64,000 nt of DNA from Bartonella sp. HY328 (GTDB lineage Bacteria; Pseudomonadota; Alphaproteobacteria; Rhizobiales; Rhizobiaceae), in NCBI RefSeq assembly GCF_025449335.1, contig NZ_CP104883.1, forward strand, positions 2,720,501 through 2,784,500, read 5' to 3'. Below, in pieces: positions 7,689 to 16,661 of this stretch. Both the position numbers and the translations under genes were made by a program. The stretch's first letter is position 1. Every line of letters starts with the position of its first letter. Under the pieces are notes generated by a model, which saw only the letters and a program-made list of their open reading frames with translations, was not told where the DNA came from and searched no databases.

Positions 7689-9875
7689 ATGACAAACGAT
7701 CTGTTTCAACCCCAAAAAATTGTATCTGTGCTCATTCCTGTACCGACTGAGCGCCCATATAGCTATGCCGTGCCAGAGGGCATGAATGTCGAGGTTGGCT
7801 CTATTGTGCAAGTGCCGCTTGGCCCAAGGCAGGTGGCAGGTCTTGTTACTGATGATGCAACAGATAATGTGCCGATAAAAAAGTTAAAGGCAATACATCA
7901 AGTTTTTGATTGCCCACCAATAAAAGCAGAACTTTTACAATTTATCAAATTTGTTGCAAATTATACGCTGTCGCCACCTGGTATGGTGGCACGCATGGCT
8001 TTGCGTGTTCCAACCGCCTTTGAGCCAGAACCGATGATTACAGGTTTTCGTTGGAATGGGAATGAAGTTGAACGGCAAACCCCAGCGCGATTAAGAGTGA
8101 TAGACCATATTCAAGATGGCTTGCCTTGGACCAAATCCGGCCTTGCTCATGCTGCGGGTGTTTCCACTAGCGTTATTGACGGGCTTATTGCGCAAAACCT
8201 CTTTGATGAAGTAAAGCTGCCACCGCCTGCCGTTGTTGCCGATCCTGATCCTGCTTATTCACCACCCAAGCTTGAAAAAGACCAGCAACATGCTGCCGAT
8301 GCCTTGGAAATTGCAGTTTTTGATAATGCCTTTAGCACAACCTTGCTCGATGGTGTTACTGGGTCTGGCAAAACCGAGGTTTATTTTGAGGCGGTTGCGC
8401 GTGCGATTGAGCTTGGCCGGCAAGTTTTAATTCTTTTGCCTGAAATTGCCCTTACCCAGCAATTTCTTGACCGTTTCCATGCGCGTTTTGGTGCGCCACC
8501 TGCTGAATGGCATTCAGATATGTCGCCGCGCCAACGCGAACGGGTTTGGCGGCAAGTGGCGGAGGGAAGAGTTAAGGTGGTTGCCGGCGCGCGTTCTGCT
8601 TTGTTTTTGCCGTTTAAGCAACTTGGGCTCATTATTGTTGATGAAGAACATGATGCGGCTTTTAAGCAAGAAGACCGCGTTTTTTATAATGCGCGTGATA
8701 TGGCTGTTGCGCGTGGTGCTATTGCCAAAATTCCAGTCATATTATCATCGGCAACACCATCGGTTGAAAGTCAGGTTAATGCTTTGCAAGGGCGCTACAA
8801 GCAAATTAAGCTTACCAGTCGCTTTGCTGCTGCAGCAATGCCTGACCTCCATGCAATTGATTTAAGAAAAAACGCACCAGCAAGTGGCCACTTTTTGTCA
8901 CCCCGTCTCATTGAATCTATTCATAAGACCATTGAAAAGGGTGAGCAAAGCCTATTATTTCTTAATCGGCGTGGCTATGCTCCGCTAACCCTTTGCCGTG
9001 TTTGTGGACACCGTTTTTCCTGCCCCAATTGCTCAAGCTGGCTCGTAGAACACCGCTTTCGTGGTGAATTATTATGCCACCACTGCGGTTATCATGTACC
9101 AACGCCAGAAAGTTGCCCCGAATGTGGTACATTTGATCATTTGGTTGCCTGTGGCCCCGGGGTTGAACGGATTGCCGAGGAAACCGAGGCAGAATTTCCC
9201 GATGCGCGTATTTTGGTGCTTTCGACCGACCTTATTGGCGGTGTAAAACGATTACGGTTAGAACTTGAAGCAGTGACCAAGGGTGAGGTGGATATTGTCA
9301 TTGGCACGCAGCTTGTCGCTAAAGGCCATCACTTCCCCAATATGACCCTTGTTGGCGTGGTGGATGCTGATATTGGCCTTGCCAATGGCGATCCACGCGC
9401 GGCTGAGCGAACTTTTCAACTTTTATCGCAGGTGACGGGACGCGCTGGGCGTTCAGGTGCGGCGGCAGAAGGACTTATTCAAACCTATCAACCCAGCCAT
9501 CCGGTGATGCAGGCAATTATATCGGGTAATGCATTAGCTTTTTATGAACGCGAAATTGCAGCACGTGAGCGCGATCACTTGCCACCCTTTGGACGCTTGG
9601 CGGCCATTATTATTTCAGCTGAAAGCCGACAAGAATCTGAAAATTATGCAAGGCTTTTGCGCCAAGCCGCACCGAAAACCAATGAAATCAGTGTTCTTGG
9701 ACCAGCTGAAGCTCCCCTTGCTATTATTCGTGGTCGTCACCGCTTCCGCTTGCTTATCCATGGTTCAAAACGCGCTGATATTCAAAGCTTCGTTAAAGCC
9801 ATCATTGCAACCGCACCACCACCACGTGGCTCAGTAAAAATCCAAATTGATATTGATCCACAAAGCTTTTTGTAA
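7689..9875 (+). CDS. priA: Primosomal protein N', replication restart helicase PriA
   Basis: The 728-residue protein has the PriA layout: N-terminal 3'-DNA-binding domain (VLIPVPTERPYSYAVP), winged-helix part, Walker A GVTGSGKTE at 222-230, Walker B-type DEEHD near 320, and an eight-cysteine zinc-binding insert around residues 437-480 (CRVCGH, CPNCS, CHHCGYH, CPECGTF). The SF2 helicase motifs GTQLVAKGHHFPNMTLVGV and QVTGRAGR follow. PriA reloads the replicative helicase at repaired or stalled forks. ATG 7689 has a short AAGG upstream. It stands alone, 243 bp after the pilus operon. All key residues are present. Confidence 0.97.
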   Translation: MTNDLFQPQKIVSVLIPVPTERPYSYAVPEGMNVEVGSIVQVPLGPRQVAGLVTDDATDNVPIKKLKAIHQVFDCPPIKAELLQFIKFVANYTLSPPGMVARMALRVPTAFEPEPMITGFRWNGNEVERQTPARLRVIDHIQDGLPWTKSGLAHAAGVSTSVIDGLIAQNLFDEVKLPPPAVVADPDPAYSPPKLEKDQQHAADALEIAVFDNAFSTTLLDGVTGSGKTEVYFEAVARAIELGRQVLILLPEIALTQQFLDRFHARFGAPPAEWHSDMSPRQRERVWRQVAEGRVKVVAGARSALFLPFKQLGLIIVDEEHDAAFKQEDRVFYNARDMAVARGAIAKIPVILSSATPSVESQVNALQGRYKQIKLTSRFAAAAMPDLHAIDLRKNAPASGHFLSPRLIESIHKTIEKGEQSLLFLNRRGYAPLTLCRVCGHRFSCPNCSSWLVEHRFRGELLCHHCGYHVPTPESCPECGTFDHLVACGPGVERIAEETEAEFPDARILVLSTDLIGGVKRLRLELEAVTKGEVDIVIGTQLVAKGHHFPNMTLVGVVDADIGLANGDPRAAERTFQLLSQVTGRAGRSGAAAEGLIQTYQPSHPVMQAIISGNALAFYEREIAARERDHLPPFGRLAAIIISAESRQESENYARLLRQAAPKTNEISVLGPAEAPLAIIRGRHRFRLLIHGSKRADIQSFVKAIIATAPPPRGSVKIQIDIDPQSFL

Positions 9876-10454
9876 AGTTTTTTTGATTGTTAGCTGTTTA
9901 TAAAAATTTTAAGCCAACACATTTTTAAGTGAGCGATTACAAAAACCACAAATAGCCTTACAAATACCTTCCAACCGCTTTGATATAAGGTCATCTTTGT
10001 GTTATGCTATTTTTTTATAACTCAAACATACATCGAATATTTTCTCACCAGTTAAGGTATCATTTCAAATTATGCCAAGATGCTCTGCGTTTGCAGCCGT
10101 CACTTTTGCTGTAATCACTATAGCTATTAATAAAACGATCATGTTGATTTTACATTTATGATCAAAAAGAAAATCAGTTAATTATGGCAAAATTGTGTAT
10201 CCGGCCATGGCGCTTTTTGATATTATGGGCTATGACATGCTCAAGCAATAATATGAAATCATTATCAGTTTGATGAAAACTGTTAACAATTACATTGATT
10301 TAAATTGCTTGCACCATATTTAGACTTTTTAGATTTTAAATCTAAACATAACAAATCCAATTGTTAACGTGGCTTTTATAGCTTTTTATGCATAAGGGCC
10401 TTTTATTATCCAATCTTAGATCATTGGTTTGGATTATAAGAAAGTATTTGCAAG
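9876..10454. other. Long leader/intergenic region before the NCS2 permease
   Basis: No open frame of note lies in these 579 bp. The only clear structure is the 19-bp palindrome at 10328-10346. No purine-riboswitch fold could be recognised by eye. Confidence 0.5.
10328..10346. promoter_or_regulatory. Perfect palindrome upstream of NCS2 permease
   Basis: TTTAGATTTTAAATCTAAA has perfect 9-bp arms around one base and lies 109 bp before the permease start. It is a good candidate operator for a dimeric repressor of purine uptake. The regulator is unknown. Confidence 0.45.
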
Positions 10455-11756
10455 ATGTTAGAAAAGCTCTTTGGCTTATCGCGCAATGGCACGACAGTAA
10501 AAACCGAAATCTTGGCAGGGTTAACCACTTTTTTGACCATGTCCTATATTTTAGCAGTTAATCCCAATATTTTGGCCGATACAGGCATGGACCGCGGAGC
10601 AGTTTTTGTTGCCACCTGTATTGCAGCCATTATCGGTTCCCTTATCATGGGTTTTATTGCCAATTGGCCAATTGGTATGGCACCGGGCATGGGGCTTAAT
10701 GCTTTTTTTGCCTTTGTTGTTACACAACTTGGCTTTACATGGCAGCAAGCCTTAGGTGCTGTATTTATTTCGGGTGTTATCTTTATCGTTTTAAGCGCTT
10801 CAGGCATTCGTCGCTGGTTGATTGATGGCGTTCCCCAGTCCCTCCGCAGCGCTATTGCAGCAGGCATTGGTCTTTTTCTTATTATCGTTGCTCTCAAAAC
10901 TTCAGGTGTACTCTTACCTAATAAAAGCACAGACCCCAAAAACGATTTATTAATTCTACTGGGCGATTTAAAAAGCGTAAGTGTTTTACTAACTGGCCTT
11001 GGATTTTTTCTCATCATAATTCTTGATCATTTTCGCTTTCGCGGTGCTGTTTTAACCAGCATTTTGGTTATCACAATCATTTCCATGCTTATGGGTATTA
11101 GCCAGTTTAATGGTGTTGTTTCCTTGCCAAGTTCACTTGCTCCAACATTCTTGCAGCTTGATCTTATGGGCGTTTTCCAAAAAGGCTTTTTCTACATTCT
11201 TTTGGTATTTGTTTTAGTAGAAGTATTTGATGCAACCGGTACGCTTATCGGCGTTGGAACACGCGCTGGCCTCATTGTTCCTAACAAGCCAAACAATCTC
11301 GACAAAGCATTATTTGCCGATAGTACAGCCATTGTTGCAGGGTCGCTTCTTGGTACAAGTAGCACCACCGCTTATGTTGAAAGCGCTGCCGGTGCAGCAG
11401 TTGGTGGTCGTACAGGCCTAACTGCTATAACTGTTGCGTGTTTCTTTGCTGTTGCGCTTTTCTTTTCTCCGCTAGCGACATCTATTCCAGCTCATGCAAC
11501 AGCTCCAGCACTGTTATTTGTTGGCTGCTTAATGGTACGCGAATTTGCCAAGGTAAATTGGAATGATTTGATTGAAGCCGTTCCCGCCATTTTAACTGCT
11601 ATTATGATGCCACTTACCTATTCTATCGCTAATGGTTTAGCTTTTGGCTTTATCAGCTATGTCGTGTTAAAAACATCTACTGGTAAATGGCGTGATGTGC
11701 ATCCTGCAACTTGGGTAATTGGCGCATTGTTTATTTTACGTTTTGTTATTGAATGA
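10455..11756 (+). CDS. NCS2-family purine permease, AzgA type (adenine/guanine/hypoxanthine)
   Basis: A 433-residue polytopic membrane protein. The opening LFGLSRNGTTVKTEILAGLTTFLTMSYI, the segment PGMGLNAFFAF, the substrate-site region EVFDATGTLIGVG and the SSTTAYVESAAGAAVGGRTGLTA segment are signatures of the AzgA branch of NCS2 proton symporters. These import adenine, guanine or hypoxanthine; the exact substrate cannot be read. The gene is convergent with an NCS1 nucleobase permease and shares a bidirectional terminator with it. Confidence 0.93.
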   Translation: MLEKLFGLSRNGTTVKTEILAGLTTFLTMSYILAVNPNILADTGMDRGAVFVATCIAAIIGSLIMGFIANWPIGMAPGMGLNAFFAFVVTQLGFTWQQALGAVFISGVIFIVLSASGIRRWLIDGVPQSLRSAIAAGIGLFLIIVALKTSGVLLPNKSTDPKNDLLILLGDLKSVSVLLTGLGFFLIIILDHFRFRGAVLTSILVITIISMLMGISQFNGVVSLPSSLAPTFLQLDLMGVFQKGFFYILLVFVLVEVFDATGTLIGVGTRAGLIVPNKPNNLDKALFADSTAIVAGSLLGTSSTTAYVESAAGAAVGGRTGLTAITVACFFAVALFFSPLATSIPAHATAPALLFVGCLMVREFAKVNWNDLIEAVPAILTAIMMPLTYSIANGLAFGFISYVVLKTSTGKWRDVHPATWVIGALFILRFVIE

Positions 11757-11777
11757 TAAGTAAATACAATTATTTTA

Positions 11778-11812
11778 TAAAAAAGGCGGCGATTAAAATC
11801 GCCGCCTTTTTT
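11778..11812. terminator. Bidirectional terminator between the two permease genes
   Basis: Arms AAAGGCGGCGAT / ATCGCCGCCTTT around TAAA, with A-run on one side and T-run on the other, so it can end transcripts from both directions. It lies 22 bp after the NCS2 stop and 14 bp from the end of the NCS1 gene. Confidence 0.92.
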
Positions 11813-11825
11813 AAATTTACAAATT

Positions 11826-13223
11826 TTATTTTTCACTGGGTAAAATCATAGTATCGGGCACTTTAATTGTTTTTTTGCCCCAAAAATAAAAAAGCACACC
11901 AGTAACGATAAGGCTAACAATCCAAGAAATATCAGCTCCGCCCATTAATTTTGCTAATGGTCCTTCATAAATAGCCATATTAAAGAACGGTATTTGAACA
12001 ATGACACCAATAAGATAGCTAACAAGCGCAGGAATCCCATAAGCGCCATAACGACCATTTGCATCATAAAGTGCAGGCACATCAACTTTTTCTTTAGAAA
12101 TTAAATAATAGTCAACTAAATTCACCGCACTCCACGGCACAAACATTGCTAATAGTAGCAAAACAAAGTTTTTAAATTTGCTCAAAAAATCAGCGCTGCC
12201 CCACAGTGCAATCATCACGGAAATAGCAACAAAAACAATAATCAAACCTGCCCGTAAAAATGGCGATACGTGCTGATTTTTTTTAAATGTACTTACTGTG
12301 GTTAGCATCGTCATACAACCGCCATAAGCATTTAAACAAGCAGGCGTCATTTTTCCTGCTACAATGATAAAATAAGCAAAATATGCTGCCAAAGCAGGTC
12401 CTGCCAAAATACCAAGAAAAACAACCTGATTTGATCTAAATTCATTTCCTACAAGTGCCGCGAGCAAAACACCAAAAGTCATTGAAATTTGCGAACTTAT
12501 AACCGTTCCTAAAAAAGTCATCCAAAATGTGCTTTTCCCAGAGGTATTTGATGGTAAATATCGCGAATAATCAGCGACATAAGGCGCGTAAGTCATTTGC
12601 CAACCAGCAGATAAAGCCATACCTAGTAGAAAGCTAGCAATAGTAAAAGGTTGTTTACCAAAAGCATCTGCCACATTGTAATCGGCAAATAATCGCCAGC
12701 CAAGGTAAATGAACCCCAAAATGCTTATAACTGATGCCACCCGTCCAATAATATGAATAAGCTTATAGCCAATAATTGCGATGAAAGCTGTTAAAATCCC
12801 AAAAATCAAAATACCAATGGCTGGATTTTGCACACCAAGGATTAGATTAATTGCCTGACCTGAAAGAATTGTACCACTAGCAGCAAACCCTAGATACATT
12901 AATACAACCAAAACAAGCGGCAATACGGCACCTTTAACACCAAACTGCGCACGGCTTGATATCATTTGTGGCAAGCCAAGATGTGGGCCTTGCGCCGAAT
13001 GCAAAGCCATAACAATTCCCCCCAAAATATTGCCAATAAACAAAGCTATAATTGCTGTTAATGCCTCAGCGCCAAAGGCGACAGCCAGCGCGCCATCAAC
13101 TATCGCGGTAATCTGCAAATTAGCCGCCATCCATAGCGTAAACTGATTGCTAACTTTGCCATGGCGCTCACTTTCCGGTACAACATCAATTGTACGCCGC
13201 TCAACGATTGTATTTTTAGCCAT
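11826..13223 (-). CDS. NCS1-family cytosine/purine permease (CodB-like)
   Basis: A 465-residue protein with about 12 membrane segments. NQFTLWMAANLQITAIVDGAL, GPHLGLPQMISSRAQFG, the APYVADYSRYLP motif and NAYGGCMT are typical of NCS1 cytosine/purine/thiamine permeases of the CodB branch. I placed the start at ATG 13221-13223 because GAGGGA (13227-13232) is ideally spaced; an upstream TTG at 13233 would place the ribosome site inside the gene. No codA-type deaminase is beside it. A perfect palindrome lies 14 bp upstream of the start. Confidence 0.9.
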   Translation of the reverse strand: MAKNTIVERRTIDVVPESERHGKVSNQFTLWMAANLQITAIVDGALAVAFGAEALTAIIALFIGNILGGIVMALHSAQGPHLGLPQMISSRAQFGVKGAVLPLVLVVLMYLGFAASGTILSGQAINLILGVQNPAIGILIFGILTAFIAIIGYKLIHIIGRVASVISILGFIYLGWRLFADYNVADAFGKQPFTIASFLLGMALSAGWQMTYAPYVADYSRYLPSNTSGKSTFWMTFLGTVISSQISMTFGVLLAALVGNEFRSNQVVFLGILAGPALAAYFAYFIIVAGKMTPACLNAYGGCMTMLTTVSTFKKNQHVSPFLRAGLIIVFVAISVMIALWGSADFLSKFKNFVLLLLAMFVPWSAVNLVDYYLISKEKVDVPALYDANGRYGAYGIPALVSYLIGVIVQIPFFNMAIYEGPLAKLMGGADISWIVSLIVTGVLFYFWGKKTIKVPDTMILPSEK

Positions 13224-13236
13224 TCTGTCCCTCAAT

Positions 13237-13250
13237 TAAGTATATACTTA
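13237..13250. promoter_or_regulatory. Perfect 14-bp palindrome before NCS1 permease
   Basis: TAAGTATATACTTA is fully self-complementary and lies just upstream of the Shine-Dalgarno of the NCS1 gene on the minus strand. Likely an operator overlapping or just after the promoter; regulator unknown. Confidence 0.45.
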
Positions 13251-13454
13251 TTATAGATTAATAATTTTTGTCATTTAATCTCTATTAATCATCATTTAGC
13301 ATCATCGTAGTAGTAATTTTTCGATTCTATTGAAATAATGCGAATAATTTCGTGGATAATTAAATATATTTAAAAATTTAAAATTCTAAAACAACAAAAA
13401 GCTTAGCCATTTCCTCGGCTTTTATCGTCATTTACACTAAATTGACATCAAAGA

Positions 13455-13472
13455 TCGTCATAAAACTGTCAT
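13455..13472 (+). promoter_or_regulatory. Pho box (PhoB site) before alkaline phosphatase
   Basis: TCGTCAT-AAAA-CTGTCAT matches the PhoB pattern of two CTGTCAT half-sites with a 4-bp A-rich spacer; one base of the first half-site differs. More GTCAT/GACAT copies lie upstream (13424-13431 and 13443-13448), which could extend the site. It is 69 bp before the phosphatase start, a normal promoter distance. Confidence 0.8.
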
Positions 13473-13540
13473 CTAACCGCAACATTACCGCAACATAGCT
13501 TCCATATTTTCCGCCCCATGATAAACTTGGAGCTTATCTT

Positions 13541-15292
13541 ATGCGTTCTTTATTAGTTACCCTTATTGCGTCTACATTTATGATGTCGGCAGCTTCAGCT
13601 GCGAACGTCTATCCTATTGACCGTGCAACAGTTCTTGCCAACTCGCCTTTTGATTTCAAGGTTGAGTTTGACAATAAAATCAAAGCTGGCGACATTTCTA
13701 TTTCAATCAATGGCAAGGATTATGATTCTGCCCTTGGTCAAAAAGGCGAATTTGTCGAAGTTGAAAAAGGCAAAGACGACAAGGAACTTGGTTCCGCCCT
13801 TATTCTTCGCAATGTAAAAATTAGCGAACCAGGCGAATATGAGGTTGTTGTAAAAGCTGGCAATGAAGAAAAAACCGTTAATTGGCATGTTTATGGTGCA
13901 TCTGCAACGCCAAAAGCCAAAAACGTCATCTTCTTGCTTGGTGATGGCATGTCCGTTGCTCATCGCACTGGTGCGCGTATCATGTCAAAAGGCATGACCG
14001 AGGGCAAAGCCAATGGCCGCCTTAATATGGATGATCTTGACCGTATGGCCTTTATTGGCACATCAGCGGTTAATTCGATTGCAACCGACAGTGCCAATAC
14101 TATGTCTGCTTATATGACTGGGCACAAATCATCGGTTAATGCAATTGGCGTTTATGCTGACCGCACTGCTGATAGCCTTGATGATCCTCGCATTGAAAAC
14201 ATCGCCGAGGCCTTACGCCGCACCACCAAGAAGTCGCTTGGTATTGTAACAACAGCCGAAGTAGAGGATGCAACACCTGCTGCTGTGGTCAGTCATACAC
14301 GCAACCGTTATGACAAGCCTGAAATTGTTGGCATGTTGCTTGATGTTAAACCTGACGTCCTGCTAGGTGGTGGTTCTGCTTACTTCTTGCCAAAAACCAC
14401 CAATGGCTCAAAACGTAAAGACGACATCAATTATATCCAAAAATTTGAAGATGCTGGCTATAAATTGGTAACATCTGAAAAAGAATTGCTTGCCGCGAAT
14501 GACAGCGATGGCCCATTGCTTGGTCTTTTCCATACCGGCAACCTTGATACGGTTCTTGACCGTAAACAACTAAAAAAAGGTACCGTTGAAAAATTCCCAG
14601 AACAACCTGGCCTTGTAGATATGACTAAGGTTGCCCTTGAGCGCTTATCAAAAAATGAAAATGGCTTTTTCTTAATGGTTGAAGGCGCGTCAATTGATAA
14701 AATGTCTCATCCTATGGATTGGGATCGCGCTCTTTATGAAACAATCGAATTTGACCAAGCCATTGGCGTTGCCATGGAATTTGCTAAAACTCATCCAGAT
14801 ACCTTAATTGTGGTGACTGGCGATCATACCCATGGTATTTCTGTTGTTGGCACAGTAAATGATGAAATCGCTGGCGATGAAATGCGCGAAAAAGTTGGTG
14901 TTTATCAGCATGCTGGTTTCCCTAATTATGTTGATAGCAATGGCGATGGTTTCCCAGACCGCGTTGATGTTAGCCACCGCCTTGCGGTCTTTTCTAGCAA
15001 CTTCCCTGATTACTATGAAACATTCCGCCCCAAGCTTGATGGCCCATTTGTACCCGCTGTCAAAAATGAAAAAGGCGAATATGTAGCCAATGAAGCCTAT
15101 AAGGATGTTCCTGGTGCAGTCTTTAGAGCCGGTAATTTGCCACGCTCTAACGACACAGCAATCCATGCGGTTGATGATGTAGTATTGCAAGCAACAGGTC
15201 CACAATCAGAAAACTTCCGTGGCTACATGGAGCAAAGTGATGTCTATAAAGTTCTTGCTGATGCATTGGGCTTTGGTGGCAAAAGCAAATAA
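13541..15292 (+). CDS. Alkaline phosphatase, PhoA superfamily, secreted
   Basis: The 583-residue protein begins with a signal peptide cleaved near AASA (residue 20). Residues 21-120 form an extra beta-rich, Ig-like N-terminal domain. The phosphatase core follows: metal-site GDGM with Asp135, nucleophile motif TDSANT with Ser184, EGASIDKMSH, TGDHTH and the late histidine in DTAIHAVDDV. It releases phosphate from esters in the periplasm. The loop VDSNGDGFPD in the C-terminal third looks like an EF-hand or thrombospondin-type-3 calcium loop. TTGGAG precedes the ATG. The Pho box upstream indicates induction by phosphate starvation. Not a classical 470-residue E. coli PhoA, so no gene symbol is given. 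Confidence 0.93.
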   Translation: MRSLLVTLIASTFMMSAASAANVYPIDRATVLANSPFDFKVEFDNKIKAGDISISINGKDYDSALGQKGEFVEVEKGKDDKELGSALILRNVKISEPGEYEVVVKAGNEEKTVNWHVYGASATPKAKNVIFLLGDGMSVAHRTGARIMSKGMTEGKANGRLNMDDLDRMAFIGTSAVNSIATDSANTMSAYMTGHKSSVNAIGVYADRTADSLDDPRIENIAEALRRTTKKSLGIVTTAEVEDATPAAVVSHTRNRYDKPEIVGMLLDVKPDVLLGGGSAYFLPKTTNGSKRKDDINYIQKFEDAGYKLVTSEKELLAANDSDGPLLGLFHTGNLDTVLDRKQLKKGTVEKFPEQPGLVDMTKVALERLSKNENGFFLMVEGASIDKMSHPMDWDRALYETIEFDQAIGVAMEFAKTHPDTLIVVTGDHTHGISVVGTVNDEIAGDEMREKVGVYQHAGFPNYVDSNGDGFPDRVDVSHRLAVFSSNFPDYYETFRPKLDGPFVPAVKNEKGEYVANEAYKDVPGAVFRAGNLPRSNDTAIHAVDDVVLQATGPQSENFRGYMEQSDVYKVLADALGFGGKSK

Positions 15293-15357
15293 TAGCGCGC
15301 AATAGGCAAATGCCTTTTGCTGCCAGAATCTACAATAGGCATTTGATTAATGCGCCG

Positions 15358-15389
15358 CGTGGCTGGGTTTTATGTCCAGCCACGTCTTT
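15358..15389 (+). terminator. Terminator-like hairpin after alkaline phosphatase
   Basis: Perfect 9-bp arms CGTGGCTGG / CCAGCCACG followed by TCTTTG. An additional 8-bp inverted repeat (CAAATGCC/GGCATTTG) lies at 15307-15345. The T-run is weak. Confidence 0.55.
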
Positions 15390-15507
15390 GCAGTGTCGTT
15401 TAAAGCATGCTGCACCCAATATAAATGGGTAATATGCAACATTGCTAAGGCTTCAATGACTCATTTTTTTGCATTATTCGCCATTTCATTGGCAAGGAAT
15501 TACCCAA

Positions 15508-15960
15508 ATGCTGGACCGCACTTTTTTTAGACGGGTCTTTTACCTATTTTTTAGCTGGCTTGGTTTTATTGCTTTTATAAACCCAGCAATGTCGGAAGAA
15601 TTAAAATTCCGCGAACTTTATAGCAAAATAACCGTGCTTGGGCTGGAGTTTTCCCAAAAAGTTCATGACCTTAACCAAAAGAAAATTGATATGCGCGGCT
15701 TTATGGCACCGCCATTAAAAGCTGAAGCCAAGTTTTTTGTGCTGACTGAAATTCCCATGTCCATTTGCCCTTTTTGCAGCTCTGACTCAGACTGGCCTGA
15801 TAATATTGTGGTTGTTTATTTGGATAAAAAGCAAACCTTTGTTCAACCCTCGCAAAATATTGTCGTCACTGGCCGCCTTGATGTCGGCTCATGGACGGAT
15901 CCAGAAACTGGCTTTGTGAGCCAATTACGCCTGCTTGATGCGCAATATCGCGTTGAATAG
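15508..15960 (+). CDS. Exported DUF3299-like protein of a putative metal ABC system
   Basis: A 150-residue protein with an N-terminal hydrophobic export segment (residues about 8-31). The rest is a small beta-rich domain: DMRGFMAPPL, FVLTEIPMSICPFCSSDSDWPDN with a CPFC motif, then VVTGRLDVGSW and a C-terminal LRLLDAQY. This resembles DUF3299 proteins that accompany FtsX-like ABC genes in the Pseudomonas PA4063-4066 and Vibrio zrg zinc-starvation loci. I start at ATG 15508 because AAGGA (15494-15498) is well placed; the frame extends to a TTG at 15469 with no ribosome site. It is 21 bp before the ATPase gene. Family assignment by memory, moderate certainty; substrate role is inference. Confidence 0.65.
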   Translation: MLDRTFFRRVFYLFFSWLGFIAFINPAMSEELKFRELYSKITVLGLEFSQKVHDLNQKKIDMRGFMAPPLKAEAKFFVLTEIPMSICPFCSSDSDWPDNIVVVYLDKKQTFVQPSQNIVVTGRLDVGSWTDPETGFVSQLRLLDAQYRVE

Positions 15961-15981
15961 AGCTTAAGTGACAGGTATAAA

Positions 15982-16656
15982 ATGTTATCCCTTGATATAA
16001 TAGATTTAGAAATTCAATTTTCTGGTCTTGAAGCGCCAGCCCTTGATATTGCCAATTTTACGCTTGAAAGCGGCCAGCATCTAGCCGTAACAGGACCATC
16101 TGGCTGCGGCAAAACAACCTTTATTAATGTGCTTGCCGGTTTTACTAAGCCAGATAAAGGTGCGGTTAAATGGGGAAATAGTGATATTTACACGCTATCT
16201 CAAGGTAAGCGCGATAAATGGCGCGGCAAAACTATTGGCCTTATCATGCAGGATTTTCATCTTTTTCAAGGTCTAAGTGCGGTTGATAATGTTTTACTGC
16301 CTTTGGCGCTTTCTGGCCTTGTGCGCGCGGATGATAAAAAACGTGCTATGGAACTTTTAGAGCGTACCAATTTAAAAAAACCAGAACGCGATATTAAAAT
16401 GATGTCACGCGGCGAAATGCAGCGGGTTGCCGTTGCACGCGCCCTGCTTCGTAAGCCCGACATTCTGCTCGCTGATGAGCCAACCGCCAGTCTTGACGGC
16501 GATAATGGTAAAATCATCGGCGATTTAATCCAGCAATTAGGGCGCGAAGAAAATACCAGTTTGATTATCGTCACCCACGATATTGAGCTTGCAAAACGAA
16601 TGGATCGGCGACTTGAATTAAATAGCGGCCGCATTGTAAAAGATGAAAGGCTGTAA
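15982..16656 (+). CDS. ABC transporter ATP-binding protein (LolD/MacB-like, Zrg-type)
   Basis: The 224-residue nucleotide-binding subunit has Walker A GPSGCGKTT (38-46), Q-loop in IMQDFHLFQG, a signature motif MSRGEMQRVAVARAL, Walker B DILLADEPTASLD and the switch His in IVTHD. The signature SRGEM in place of LSGGQ is unusual but seen in LolD-type relatives. It partners with the FtsX-like permease 5 bp downstream and follows the DUF3299-like gene. Such transporters act on the periplasm mechanically or extract envelope components rather than moving small solutes; the context hints at zinc homeostasis. Confidence 0.85.
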   Translation: MLSLDIIDLEIQFSGLEAPALDIANFTLESGQHLAVTGPSGCGKTTFINVLAGFTKPDKGAVKWGNSDIYTLSQGKRDKWRGKTIGLIMQDFHLFQGLSAVDNVLLPLALSGLVRADDKKRAMELLERTNLKKPERDIKMMSRGEMQRVAVARALLRKPDILLADEPTASLDGDNGKIIGDLIQQLGREENTSLIIVTHDIELAKRMDRRLELNSGRIVKDERL

Positions 16657-16661
16657 AAGCG

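Noticed and set aside
15401..15507. Zur box upstream of the Zrg-like operon
   Set aside because: GTAATATGCAACATTGC has weak dyad symmetry only and does not match a GTTATA-type Zur core convincingly.
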